A stretch of DNA of 64,000 nucleotides from Pomphorhynchus laevis (GCA_012934845.2 WNNJ02003516.1:1-64000); one strand, 5' to 3'; shown: positions 49,985-62,544, numbered from the stretch's first letter. Numbers and translations are program-made. The notes: generated from the sequence alone by a model not told the origin.

Positions 49985-50940
49985 AATTCAGGTGATTTGG
50001 AACTTATTATCTTTACGGTCATTCCAAGTAAAAGTTGGTGGTTCTTACAAGAGCTCAAGGGTGCTTTCCGGTGTACCTTAAGAATCTGTTATAGGCCCCT
50101 TCTTTTTGCCGTACTTAATGACCTGTACCTGCGCTTTAAGGACTCTGTTTTAGCATATGCTGATGATTTCAAAATTCGAACTGTTGTTCGTACTCCTACT
50201 GATTGTCAGTCACTACATGATGACCTGGACTCCTTTAATTAATGGCATGAAGTCACTAGACCTATGTTAAACGTTGATAAATGTTTTGATAAGAATGGGG
50301 AAGAGTACCTTGTCGTTCCGGTATCGCATTGGTAGTGCGTTATTAAATTAAGTTGAACATCATAAAGACTTAGGTGTTATAATTAATCGCACTCTTAAGA
50401 CACGATTGAATAGTGAGCGAGCAGGAATAAAAGCAATTAGGACATTGTACTTTATCAAAAATACATTTCTCAAACTATCATTTCCAATGCTTAGTATCTT
50501 ATTTTATTCACTAGTCCGCCCTCATCTGGAGTACTGCATCCCTGCATGCTTTCCTCCCACTAAGCGAGAATTGCTCGACTATGAGTCGGTAATGAAGAGA
50601 GGTTCAAGGATATGCTTTAGGGCTGGAACGTCTTACCCCATGCGGCTACAAACTTTAGGGATCAGCTCGATTCTTGGCAGATTTGTCTTACTAGACTTGT
50701 CTTGCCTTTGGGCGATTGTAAACAAACTTGATGGCTTCCCAGCTAAAATCCTTAGATCGAGAAGTAGAACATTAAGTGGTCACTCGAAAAGCTGTATAAA
50801 ATGCACCATTCTCAATTGCCAGTATTGAATCCTGCTTTTTCAAATAGTTTTGATGTTTACAATTTAATGATTACCCTATATTAATTTGTAAACTTGATGT
50901 TTGTTTGTTTTCCTTTCTTTTTTTGATCAGGCAAAACAGC
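49985..50940 (+). mobile_element. CR1/Jockey-like LINE, RT and C-terminal fragment
   Basis: 49,997-50,242 carries the RT block up to VLAYADDFKI and then CQSLHDDLDSF. 50,406-50,828 carries the typical C-terminal block (LFYSLVRPHLEYCIPACFPP, MRLQTLGISSILGRFVLLDL). The GVPQGSV.GP motif before YADD is damaged by frameshift (LRICYRPLLFAVLNDLY). This lineage is distinct from K1-K3: it has the LVRPHLEYC form and lacks the hairpin tail. Confidence 0.8.
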
Positions 50941-51529
50941 TTCTCAGGTGACGCTAATAATGTAATTGTAATGTCAATACTAATATTTAAGTATTTAAGT
51001 ATTAAGTATTTACAGAATATTATTAAGTATTTGCATAATTATATTGTGATATTAGTTTGATTATTGACATTTAATTCCCAATAAATTACTAAATAATTTG
51101 TAAAGGATTAAGTATTTACAGAATAGCTGAACATATTTAAATTCGTTCATTATCATGCAATTATTGATAAATAGTCATTTATATCCACGTAATGTGTAAT
51201 TACCTTTTTACGATCTGTTATAATTCGGAAGAGCCAAAACTCCTTTCTAGTCTATGTGTGTGAATGGGAGTTTTTATGATTAGAAATAACTTTTAGTCTA
51301 AGGTATTTATATTTATTGGCTATTTTTGGTTTAATAAATACTTACATTTCAGATTACAATTGAGTGAAAAATTCTGATTATTAAAAACTGATTACAATAA
51401 ACAAACAAGAGGAGTAGATAAAGTATCGCGTTATCAGCGAATATAAATATAAAAATATAAACGATTGGATTATAAAATTCCAATTCAATCAAGCTAAGCA
51501 ATTTTGGACATCGGAGAAAAATGACGACT
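50941..51529. other. AT-rich DNA, no gene seen
   Basis: Short imperfect repeats of AAGTATTTAAGTATT near 50,985-51,020. Nothing else supported. Confidence 0.5.
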
Positions 51530-51772
51530 ACCCTCTTACTCCACGTTCCTAATTACTCCAACAACTACGGTCTCCGATCCTTCCTCGTCGCCGCCTCACT
51601 CGCCTGGAATCAACTCCCTCTCGACGTCCGCCGCGCTCCCTCCTTTATCACATTCAAACACCTCCTCCGTTCACACCTTCTCGACACCTGATTCACAGTC
51701 TTGTTTTGTTGTGGTCATGTAAGCGTGCGCTAGCACGCATTTGCCACGTTAAAATAAATCGTTTTTTTAGGA
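51530..51772 (+). mobile_element. K1 LINE 3'-tail copy
   Basis: The last 240 bp of K1 with hairpin GCGTGC-GCTA-GCACGC and CCACGTTAAAATAAATCG plus a T-run. The sequence is close to the 48-kb copy. Confidence 0.8.
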
Positions 51773-52004
51773 AGACGGATGAAGGAAAATGTAACAAGGC
51801 AAAAATAATCTTAGCGCCAAGAGTCAAACTAGGCTCGAACAAGATATTGCTTCGTTTGTCTATGGATGGCATGATTTAGCGTGCAGTAAATCTGGATGCG
51901 ATGTATGAACTAATGTTTCTGTGTCGACTAGTTCTAAATTTGTGCTGTTGAGAGAATTTATTTGTGACATGATTTAGCGTGCGGTAAATCTGGATGCTAT
52001 GTAT

Positions 52005-52130
52005 GGACTAATGTTTGGTTATGGTTAATGTTTGGTTATGGTTAATGTTTGGTTAATGTTTGGTTATGTTTGGTTATGGTTAATGTTTGGTTATTGACTA
52101 ATGTTTGGTTTTGTTAATGTTTGGACTAAT
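52005..52130. repeat. Simple repeat (ATGTTTGGTTATGGTTA)n
   Basis: Irregular units of TTTGGTTATGGTTAATG. Not a telomere motif. Confidence 0.85.
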
Positions 52131-52970
52131 GTACTGTCTAGTTATAAATTTGTGTTGTTGAGTGAGTTTATTTGCCGATGTTAGCCTTTAAAATACTTTC
52201 CGAATCTGCAAGGAGTCGTTGTTCCGATTAAGGTGATAATGCAGTTGTAAACGACTCTTCCGATGGCCTACTATTAAATCACTCAACGACTACGAAAACA
52301 ATCATCTCAGTGTGACGAATCGGGCACAACCTAAGCGGTCAATATCCTTTCACCTTACTTTTTCTTTTTTGCTTTCTTTCATTCTGTTAATTAATTTTAC
52401 AAGCGAACAAAACAGCCTTCGTGATAATAGTTCTGTACAAAAATAGCAATAACAAAGTTTAAATGTGAAAAAAATTGAATACCAAACTATAATTATATAA
52501 ATGGCTACAAAATACATTATTGATAAATCGATAAAAAAATTACGGTATATAAAGCCTATATGATTATCTATTTATGCTCGAGCAATGCGTCTTCAAATAT
52601 AGAAATACCAACGGAAAGACAATATGACCAAATATATTTCAAACTCATAAAATGTATATATTTTTGAAAATATATTTCAAACTTATTAAGGCATATAATT
52701 ATATGGAAATTAATTCAAGAAACGAAAAGAGTGATCAAAGCTTTTAATTTTCTTAATATTGATCATTGTTACGTATTAACTTAATTGTCATCTCTATTTT
52801 GCTTTTTCAGTTTACACCCGATGCAATTGGGATACTTTAAATAAAATTTAATAAAAAAGTTACAATCTAAAGCAAATTAAAATGATCTTAAACTAATTTT
52901 CGAATAATATTTCACTCGAAATAGATCATTCGAAATAGATTATTTATAAATTTCTTCTTTTATTATAATA
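52131..52970. other. AT-rich DNA, no gene seen
   Basis: No supported feature. Confidence 0.6.
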
Positions 52971-52974
52971 ATTT

Positions 52975-55900
52975 ATTTAAAGTAGCAAATGCGTGCCAAC
53001 TACACGCTTACAAGTCCACTAACTAACAATAAATACAGCAAAAGTCACAGATAAATTAGTTAAATTGTTTAAATGGGATCTGAATTGGCGTTTGAAGCAT
53101 GGTATTGAGGTTGATTGGCTTAAATGAATAGGCAGATGATTCTACGAGATAAAAACAGGCACAAGGAAGGAGCAGGAGCCAAAATATGTAGAGTAGTTTG
53201 TGACATGTAAAAACTGGAATTACGGGAACGCAAGGAACAGTAAACAGGGCGAGAATTGTGGAGAAAAGGAATGTGGGAAAATAAAGGGGTCTGAAAAGTT
53301 ATAAAGCTGAAATCAATGAGAAGACAAATTTGAACACGACAATAAATAATAGGCAAATCGAGAGAAGCAATATGATGGAATGTATGATGGAAACGACGAA
53401 GATGGAGAAGAATTCGAACGGCTGTGTTGGTGATGCGTTGTAGTGGAAGAAGATTGGATTGAAGTGAGTTGGAAAATAGACTAAGAGAGTAATCAAGTCT
53501 TTAGAAAATTAGATAAGATGTGAGAGTCACACAAGTAAAATCGATCAATCTATAAATTTGACGGAGGTTGCGTAGAATAAAGGTAAATGAGCGTACTTTA
53601 TCTATAACGAAAGGTTTAAATGAAAGTCGATTGCCAAATGGAAGCCTAAGAGCACGGGATTAAAAAAACATAGATATGAAGAATTGTAGAATTTAATGAT
53701 ACGGAGGGAGTTCTAAGCCGAGGCGTCGAGCCGTCCACATAATTTTGGATTTATTAGGATTTAGATAAAGAGAAATGGAATAAAGATGATTGAAAATTGA
53801 GGCAAGACAGTTTGAAGCAGAGACACTTGGATCATGAATACGCTAAGCACGTGCATGAGCATAGATGACAATGTCATCAGCATATTGCATAACATGGAAG
53901 TTAAATGTATGAGAAATCGAAGACAAATAACCGAGAACAGAGAAAAGCAAAAGGCCTAATACGGAGCCATTGGAACACCGGACGGTACGGAAGGAGGATA
54001 GGAAAAGGAAGAGTTAGAACAGACGCGAAATTTACGGTTTCATAGATATGTGGAAAACCAATCTACATGAGTAAATAGAAGCTATAATCATGACGAAGGC
54101 GATTTAGAAGAATCGAGTGATCAACGATGTCATAAGCAGATAATAGATCAAGAGAAACTATGACACGACATAATTTTTGATAGCGTGTCAAAACTTTAAG
54201 ATAGCAATTTCAGGAGAGTGATTAAGGTGAAAAGCAGTTTGGAAAGGAGGAAACAAATTGGAGAAAAATACATATGCATTAACTTGCTTGAGAACAAGAC
54301 GCTCAAGGAATTTAGAGAGGGTTGATAGAAGTGAGATAGGAAGGTACGAAGATCGTGCCGAGGGGTAAAGATATTGTTTTTTTGAGGAGAGGGCTAACAG
54401 TGGCGTATTTCCAGTAGGAAAGACATGTGCGGCTGCTAATAGACAAGTTGAACAATGTGGTTAGAAAAGGTGAGATAGTTGAGCAGTTATTTTTAAGCAA
54501 GTGAGTGGGAATTGGGACATAATTAGAGGTTTTATTAGGTAATGACCGAAGCATCAAATAAACTTTATCAGACGAAACTGGAAGAAGGAGGAATAGCTCT
54601 GGGAGGGAAGTATTTAAAGAGAAGAGAAGATACAAGGGCATATGGTCGAAGGGAAAGTAAATAAAGTTTAGATTGTAGAAAAGAAGAAAATTCATCATGA
54701 TGTATGTAACAAAGGTAGGATATATTTGTGAAAAAAAATGAGTTTAAAATTTTTCAATGAGATTTAGAGTTGGAAGATGACTAGTTGATTTCGCTAACAG
54801 AGATTACGCTTAGTACGCATAAGAATGAGATGGGAACGGCAGACAAAAAGGTAGAAAGAAAGGAGATTTTGAGTAAGTGAGTCTGGAGAACATTTAAGAA
54901 AGCGATTAAGCATACAAAAATAGCGACGGAGTCTACACTTAGAAAGACTATAGCCGGTATCGAACCAGAGAGCACGGCCCAAGCACTGAAAACGTCGAGG
55001 TCGACTAGGCTGAATGTGATTGAGAATAGTCGTAAGTTCACAATCTAACAGAATGCAGAGATCATCGGGAGAAGGATAGTTAAGTGGAAGTGAAAAGAGT
55101 GAAGAATTTAGTAAGGCTAAACAGGGAATAGGGATATCGAGAAGTTTCCAGGGTCGACTTGGAGTAGCTAATGTTGGAGGGAGAGAAGGATAATGGGGAC
55201 GAGTAATAGTAAGAGTCAAATGAAATGAGCGGACAAACCATAATTAGTAATTGACAAGAAGGTATAGTCATCGAAGAAGTTGGGAACATTAATGATGTCA
55301 AGAGCAGACCGAGAATATGAGTGGGGCTTGTTGAAATTAATTTATAGTTAAAATCAGAAAAAATATTAGCTTAGGTGATAGTGTCAGAGTCAGCCGAGCG
55401 ATCAAGACAAATATTAAAATCACCGAGAACAAAAGAAGGCGAATAAGACAATGAACAGTGAGAAAGAATATCTGCCGGGTCGTTAAATAATATACGTGAT
55501 GGGACAGCTGAGCCTGCACGGTATACAATCACAAGTTTTATAGTGAAATCTGCATATGAGTAGTTCGAACGAAGTGTAGCGGATGCTGGCGTTAAATTTA
55601 CGTAGAGACGTTGGGTGACGAGCAATGGTAACAATAACACCATTGTTAGAAGCAGTAGATGTGGGAGAGACAATTGTACGAGCTGATTCAACTAGAGAAC
55701 AACCAGAGCGACATATACGACGAATAGCAAGTTCGTCAGAGTCAGATTATCAGGATTCGGTAATGCAGTGAATATCGATAGATAATTGTTCGAAAGTATC
55801 AAGAAGCAGATTAGCTTTATGGAGAATAGAGCGAGTGTTGAAAAGACTAAGACGAAAAGTATGCTCAGGAGCGAGATCGACTAGTAAATAAAACATTGTG

Positions 55901-56215
55901 AGAGACGAGATACCATCGGATTTTTGGCATCGTTTGTACGACTTGAAAATTTCTGTTGATTTGACGAATTGATAAGGATGACTCGCCGTTTGTTTCAGTC
56001 GATGTTTCTCAATTCGAGTTAAATTGAGCTGGGAAATATCCGAAGGGGAGCGGTAGGTAAAGATACGACAATTAGATGAAATGGTAAGAAGTTTGAGACG
56101 TTGGGAGAGTACCCAGGAGGCATATGAACTATGTCGGAAAACGATTTTTAGGAGTGAATAACTGATATGATTGGATTTAGTGAATTTGTTTAAACGGATA
56201 AAAGATAGGAGCGAT
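52975..56215 (-). mobile_element. K2 LINE, near full length, decayed
   Basis: Read on the minus strand from the 5' end: an RNA-binding-like module (about 56,215-55,930) homologous to that of the 9.9-13.6 kb K1 copy; APE endonuclease (55,691-55,371, FVLGDFNICLDR; then 55,219-54,781); RT start (54,698-54,312, DKVYLMLRSLPNKTSN); YADD region about 53,900; and C terminus (53,496-53,120). The 3' hairpin reads GCGTGT-AGTT-GGCACGC-like, with a G-U pair, at about 52,990-53,007. Many frameshifts and stops make it older than the neighbouring plus-strand copy. Confidence 0.85.
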
Positions 56216-56224
56216 ATTATATTT

Positions 56225-56764
56225 TTTAATTTTATAACAATATGAAATACATATACTCAATTAGCTAATTTTATCGGTAAGTCAGATCTGTGGAGTCAGA
56301 CTTTTATCGTAGTGTTAATTCATGTACAGGTGAACTAGTTTACTTCGCAAGCGTTACCGAGCGTGTCACAGTTTGTCAGTATACGAACATTTCAGTCGGT
56401 TATTCAAATGTTCGCAGTATTCTGGCTCAATTCTCTGAAATTAAATTCTTAGTAGTATCGAAACGTTTTGATGTATTTTGTATGACATAAACATGACTAG
56501 ATGCCAACATTTCGGATGATTGTGTTGCCATTCCTAACTATTTTCTGATACAACCGGATAGCTTATGTGGTAAACGTGGAGGTGTGGTAGCCGCATATGT
56601 GTGAAATAGTATCCAGGTATCGAATATTTCTTATTTTTGGGACGAGAGCGGATTATCATTTGAAGATCTTGCTTTTACACTGGGAAATAGTGAGAGATCT
56701 CGATTATGTATCCGTTATCGCTCTCCGTTCTATGAATTAAGATTTGATTTCTTTAAACTACATT
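56225..56764 (+). mobile_element. LINE APE-endonuclease fragment, first half of a split element
   Basis: Frame 56,290-56,490 reads NISVGYSNVRSILAQFSEIK and FDVFCMT, the start of an APE-type endonuclease (N.RSI..K, D..C.TETW). After a stop it continues with WLDANISDDCVAIPNY and GKRGGVVAAYV to about 56,755 (ELRFDFFKLHF). This is a different LINE from K1-K3. The second half of the same domain appears at 60.4 kb, beyond the inserted material. Confidence 0.6.
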
Positions 56765-59700
56765 TTCCCATCTCTCCCCCTTGTCTTCTTCGCTAGTCGA
56801 TCTCACTCCCAAGCATACTTTTCGTCTTAGTCTATTCAATACTCGCTCCATTCTTCATAAAGCTGATATGCTCCTTGATATCTTCGATCAACTATCTATC
56901 GATATTCTCTGCATTACTGAATCCTGGCATTGTGACTCCGACGATCTTGCTATTCGTCGTCTATGTCGCTCTGGTTGTTCTTTAGTTGAATCAGCTCGTC
57001 CAATTGCCTCTCATACATCTACTGCTTTTAACCATGGCGGTATAGTTGCCATTGCTCGTCATCCAATGTCTTAACGTAAAATTAACGTTAACATCCGTTA
57101 CACCTCGTTTGAATTACTCATATGCAGATTACCAACTCCTTTCCCTCTAGAACTTGTGATTGTATACCGTCCAGGTTCAATTGCCCCCTCACGTATCTTC
57201 TTTAACGACCTTGCAGATCTTATGTCTCACTGTTCATTGTCTTATACTCCTTCTTTTGTTCTCGGTGACTTTAACATTCGTCTTGATCGCCCGGCTGACT
57301 CTGACTCTATCACTTTAACTAATCTTTTTTCTGATTTTAACTATAAATTACTTTCAACAAGCCCAACTCATATTCTCGGCGGTGCTCTCGACATCATTGC
57401 TGTCCCTATCTGCTTCAATGACTATACTTCCTTGTCAATTACTGATCCCGGTTTGTCCGATCATTCCCTTGTCACATTTACTCTTACTCGTCCCCATCCT
57501 CCTTCTCCGCCTCCACCAATATCCACACCAAGTCGACCCTGGAAACTTCTCGATATCCCTATTCTCCGCACAGCCTTACTCAATTCTTCACTCTTTTCAC
57601 TTCCTCTTAACTATCTCTCTCCCGATGATCTCTGCATTCTGTTTGATTCTGAACTTATGTCTATCCTCAATAACCTTCTGCCTAGTCGACTTCGACGTTC
57701 TCAGCGCTTGCGTCATGCTCCCTGGTTCAATTCTGACTGTAGTCTTTCTAAGCGTCGACTCCGTCACTCTTTTCGTGTGTATAATCGCTTTCTTAAACGT
57801 TCTCCCAACTCAATCCGTCCAAATCTCCGTGATTCCTACTTTTCTCTACGCCGTTCACATCTTATTCTTATACGTACTAAACGTACTATCTTTTGGCGAA
57901 ATCAAGTCGAGTCATCTTCCAACTCTAAATCTCATTGGAAAATCTTAAACTCAATTGTTTCACGATCATCTACCCCTTGTAATATAAATTCTGATGAATT
58001 TTCTTCTTATCTACAAACTAAGCTATCTAATTTACTTTCCCTACTACCCATAGCCCCCTTGTACCCACTCTTATCTTTAAATACTTCCCTCCCAGAGCTA
58101 TTCCACCGTCTTGCCGTTTCATCTGATAAAGTCTCTTCGGTTCTGCTGTCATTACCTAATAAAAACTCTCCTTCTGGCCCAATTCCAACTCACTTGCTTA
58201 AAAATATCTGCTCCTCTATCTCACCCTTCCTAACCACATTGTTCAACTCGTCCATCCGTAGCCGTACATTTCCTTATATCTGGAAATGCGCCACTATTCG
58301 TCCTCTCATCAAAAAGCAATCTCTCGACTCCTCACTACAATCTTCGTACCGTCCAATCTCACTTCTCCCAACCCTCTCTAAACTCCTTGAGCGTCTCGTT
58401 CTCAAGCAAGTTAATACATATCTCTTTTCCTAACTTGTTTCCTCCCTTCCAAGCCGCTTTTCGCTCTAATCACTCTACTGAAATTGCATGTCTTAAAGTT
58501 TATAATGACTTACTCATATCGCGCGATCATAAATTATGTAGTGTCATAGTTTCTCTTGATCTATCGTCTGCTTTTGACATCGTCGATCACTCGATTCTTC
58601 TACATCGCCTTCGTCATGATTATGGCTTCTCTTTACCCACTGTATCATGGTTTTCTTCATATCTATCAAACCGTACATTTCGCGTCTATTCTAACTCTTC
58701 TCTCCCCCATCCTTCATCCATCCCGACCGGTGTTCCACAAGGCTCCGTATTAGGCCCTATGCTTTTCTCTCTTCTTCTCGGTGACTTGTCTTCGATTTCT
58801 CATAAATTTAACTTCCATGTTATGCAATATGCTGATGACATTCTCATCTATGTTTACGCACCTGCTTATCATATTCATGATCTTAGTGTTTCTGTTTCCA
58901 GCTGTCTTGTCTCAATTTCCAATCATCTTTCTTCCCTTCGCCTTTCTCTGAATCCTGATAAATCTAAAATTATGTGGATCCTACCTCGAAGCTTCGGCAT
59001 AGAACCTCCTTCCGTATCACTAAATTCTACAATTCTTCCTATCGTTGATAATCTCGTTTTCCTAGGCTTTCATTTCGACAACCGACTTTCACTTAAACCT
59101 TTCGTTAGTGATAAAGTACGCTCATCTACCTTGATACTCCGCAATCTCCGTCAAGTTCGTAGATTGATCGATTTCCCTTCTTGTATGACTCTCATATCTT
59201 CTCTTCTTTTCTCAAGACTTGATTACTGTCTTAGTATATTTTCCAACTCACCTAAATCCACTCTTCTTCCTTTACAACGCATCATCAACGCTGCCGTCCG
59301 AGTTCTCCTCCGTCTTCGTCGTTTTGATCATACATCCCACTATCTTGTTTCTCTTGATTGGCCTACCATTTATTGTCGTGTTCAAATTCGTCTTCTTATC
59401 ATTGCTTTTCGCCTTATAACTTCTCATACCCCTTCATTTCTCAACCTTCCTTTTCTCGACAATTCTCGTAATGTGTATTGTGCTCTGCGTTCCCGTAATT
59501 CCCATCTTTTACATGTCCCAATCTACTTACCTCTTTTGGCTTCCGCTCCTTCGTTGTGGCTGCTTTTCTCTTGTGGAATCAACTGCATATTCATATCCGC
59601 CAATCAACATCTATGCCGTACTTCAAACGCCAAATCCAATTTTATTTCAACAATTAACTAATTACCTGTGACATTTGATGTTCTTTTTTTGTTTGCTAGT

Positions 59701-59765
59701 GGTCATGTAAGCGTGCATTTTGCACGCATTTGCCACGTTAAATAAATTATTGTATTATTATGTGG
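56765..59765 (+). mobile_element. K2-like LINE, best preserved copy
   Basis: The coding region spans 56,781-59,661 with one in-frame TAA (57,072) and one frameshift (about 58,430). The APE endonuclease covers about 56,800-57,480 (LFNTRSILHKADM, DILCITESWHCDSDD, VLGDFNIRLDRPADS, LSDHSLVTF). The linker contains DVLSACVMLP-type sequence in the other frame only. The RT runs from about 58,130: GPIPTHLLKNICSSIS, YRPISLLPTLSKLLERLV, FRSNHSTEIACLKVYND, VSLDLSSAFDIVDHSILL, TGVPQGSVLGPMLFSLLLGD and MQYADDILIY. It ends in the hairpin GCGTGC-ATTTT-GCACGC (59,711-59,727) and a TAAATAAATTATTG(TATTAT) tail. 5'-truncated just before the endonuclease compared with the 52.9-56.2 kb copy. Confidence 0.9.
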
Positions 59766-59832
59766 TTATGTTGCTAAGGAAATTACAAAAGTATTATTAT
59801 GTGATTATGTTGCTAAGGAAATTACAAAAGTA
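59754..59832. repeat. 38-bp tandem duplication at a LINE junction
   Basis: TATTATTATGTG(G/A)TTATG plus TTGCTAAGGAAATTACAAAA occurs twice with one difference. It spans the K2 tail end and the start of family Q coding sequence (YVAKEITKV), so it arose after the two were joined. Confidence 0.8.
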
Positions 59833-60395
59833 TCATCCGGTGTGCAGATCGAGCCATCACTTCAACCACTCAATTCACATGTCACCTTTCAAGCATCGAG
59901 TACAGCTACGGACAGGTGTACTCGCCTAGACATAGTATGTAATGGTCTTTTTGGAGGTACTACCCAGCGCACTTTCTTGGATATATGTATATTTAACATA
60001 CATGCGCCCTCAAATGCCTCCAGATCGTCAAGTTCATCGTTTGATTTCCACCAAGCACGAAAAATAGCAAAATACGAAGAAAGAATTCGCGAAATTGAAC
60101 ATTCAATTTTCTTGCCATTCATTTTGTCATTCTCGTCAGGTATTGGTGTCGATGCTAACCGTTGTCTCCAAGGTATTGCACGTAAGCTAGCTCTGAAAAA
60201 CTACAGCTCATACACCGCCGAAATTGCAAGGTTGCGAAGAACAATTGGTTGTATCGTCATGCGTGGCGTATCTATGAGCCTCAGATCACCTCGCTCCACA
60301 TTGTTGCAACCGGTCTCAATGTCAAGATCTTGATCCTAATGACTGATAATTTGACAGTGTTTTCATTTTCTTGGACAATTCTAAAAAAATATTAT
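59800..60395 (+). mobile_element. Family Q RLE LINE, 3' endonuclease fragment
   Basis: Frame 59,842-60,333 plus a few codons upstream encode the restriction-like endonuclease end: VSSGVQIEP, RCTRLDIVCNGLFGGTTQRT, DICIFNIHAPSNAS, ARKIAKYEERIREIEHSIFL, then C-terminal helices ending LRSPRST. It is intact over this length and close to the 15.1-kb copy. A poly-A/ATT-rich tail follows at about 60,385-60,410. Confidence 0.85.
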
Positions 60396-60404
60396 TATAA
60401 AAAA

Positions 60405-60834
60405 AATTATTATTATTTGCTGAGTTTATCTTCGTATCCACTGATTCTGTTTTTAGGTGACTTCAACATCCCTCACATAGACTGGGAAAGTAGCTTTTTA
60501 CGACCAAATTACTGAATTGGGAAAGTATTGAGTGACTTTTTGTTACTCGAAATGCTATTTGTTCAACATATTAAAAAACCTACTTGCGTGATAGGGACGC
60601 TTTCTATACTCAATTTGGTCTTTACTAAGTGTTTCAGAGACGTCTTAAGTCTTCGTTATGACGCACCAATCGACAATAGCGATCACTGTGTACTCTCTAT
60701 GCGACTGTCGGTATTCAGCAGTACCTCTCAAAACTCCAATTTTTACAAAACATGTTGGGTAGCTGTTGATGCTAGTCAACTTGTTGAAAATTTCCCCAAG
60801 GACATATGGACAGTCTTCATGTTCAAAGTTTAAA
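60405..60834 (+). mobile_element. LINE APE-endonuclease fragment, second half of a split element
   Basis: LSLSSYPLILFLGDFNIPHI then DWESSF (about 60,420-60,500), and 60,528-60,833 with FVQHIKKPTCVIG, LSILNLVFTK and NSDHCVLSMRL: the catalytic GDFN and SDH motifs of an APE endonuclease. It follows in register from the 56.2-56.76 kb fragment. It is cut at its 3' side by the minus-strand K3 element. Confidence 0.6.
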
Positions 60835-60835
60835 G

Positions 60836-62500
60836 TTTTTTAATGTGCCAAATGCACACAGACTGTGTGCTTACAAGCCCACAAAAACGAAACAGATTGA
60901 AAAAAGTTACTCGTTTAGTAGCATTGATTGTAGTTTATTTTTGAAAAATTGGAGTGAGGATGAAGATAACTGGTGATCATGTAGGGAATTCCAAAGTAGA
61001 GGAGCAGCGATAAGTAAGGATGGACGGTCGAAGTTGGTTGAGTGAAGAGGAATATGTAGCAGAAGAGAAGCACAGGAACGTAGGTGAGTAGAAAGAGAGT
61101 GAGATTCACTTAGAGTTGGCAGATAGAGATAAGAAGGATAATTTCAATGGAGAAAGCGATAAGTTAGGCAAAGCAGACGAAAACAAACGCGATGTTCAAT
61201 ACTTAGCCATCCAAGTTTTGATAAATAGGAGGAGATATGATCGTATTTACGAAGTCGAAAAAGGATGCGCACAGCAGTGTTAATGAGACGCTGAAAGGTT
61301 TAAGGGATGGTTTTGAAGAAAAGATGAGAAGGCTAACACGGTAATCAACACACGGGAAAAGAAGGGATGAGATAAGATATTTACATGAACTAAAATCTAA
61401 AGAATTTCTGACTAGACAAAACCACGGATAAAAATAGTTGAAGATCTAGTTACATCACGAATGATCGAGATTCAGATTATCGCCGAAGTAACTCCTAGAA
61501 ATACTAGTTTATCTACAGCAGGAATAATTGTGGTCTGAAGACACATAGGAGTAAATACAGACACGGAGGAAGGTAAAATCCATAACACTTTAGATTTGGT
61601 AGAATGGAAGGACATGCGCAAAGAAATTAGATGTTCTGATAGAGTACGAAGACAATTCGACGAGTATATGAAAAGTTGGCTTAGGAAATGAGGAGACGAG
61701 TGAGAATAAAGAAATATATCATCCGCGTACTACATTACTCAGAAGCAGAATTTATTAGTCATAAAAGATAAATTTCCAAGAAGTGTAGATATAATACGGC
61801 CAAGTACTGAACCTTGAGGTAAACCACAACATATAGGAGATAAATAAGAACATATTTAATTAGAATGGACGGAAAATGATCGATCATAGAGATACGAAGA
61901 GAGCCTAGCCAAGGTAGACGAAGAGAATTCATAATAATAGCGAAGACGATAAAGAAGGATTCTGTGATCAACAATGTCGAATGCAGATGAAAGATCGAGC
62001 GATATTGCCACACTACAAAATCCTTTGTCACGAGCGTAGATCAGATCAGAAAATACTTTATGATATGCTACTTCGGTGGAATGATTGGAGCGGAAAGCAG
62101 ATTGAAAAGAAGGGTAGAGATGCGATGAAGAGAGATACTTGTTTATCTGATATAAGAAAAGGTGTTCAATAACTTTAGATAAGGTTGGTAGAATTGATAT
62201 TAGGCGAGAAGATGAAAGAAGAGAGGGGTCAAGAGTGGTCATTTTAACCAGGAGACGAACAATGACCGCTTTCCTAAGAACATGAAATATTCCATTCCGG
62301 TTGTACTAGTTAAATAGGCTGGTAAGGAAAGGTGTGAATTCTGTTGACAACAATTTGAGAATTCGAGATGGAATCGGCAGGAGAGGACTTACAAGTTAAC
62401 AAAATAAGAAGGCAAGATACCTCATCTTCAGATACCGAAAGTAGGTAAATAGCTCAGTAATACGAATAGACGGGATACAAGAAGTTTGTAGAAGGACTAT
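60836..62500 (-). mobile_element. CR1/L2-like LINE, third subfamily (K3), 3' portion
   Basis: On the minus strand, 62,242-61,856 carries LISILPTLSKVIEHLFLYQI, FQSAFRSNHSTEVAYHKV and AISLDLSSAFDIVDHRILL (RT motifs 1 to A). Later parts are frameshifted but alignable (about 61,830-60,900). The 3' hairpin (60,854-60,870) reads GCACAC-AGTCT-GTGTGC: three stem pairs differ from K1/K2 on both sides, yet the stem is perfect. The 5' limit is uncertain, about 62,450-62,550. Confidence 0.8.
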
Positions 62501-62544
62501 AATCGAATCGATTATTATAATAACAAACTTATATTAAACTTAGA

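Noticed and set aside
52005-52130. Interstitial telomere repeat
   Set aside because: The unit is TTTGGTTATGGTTAATG-like and irregular, not TTAGG, TTAGGG or TTAGGC.
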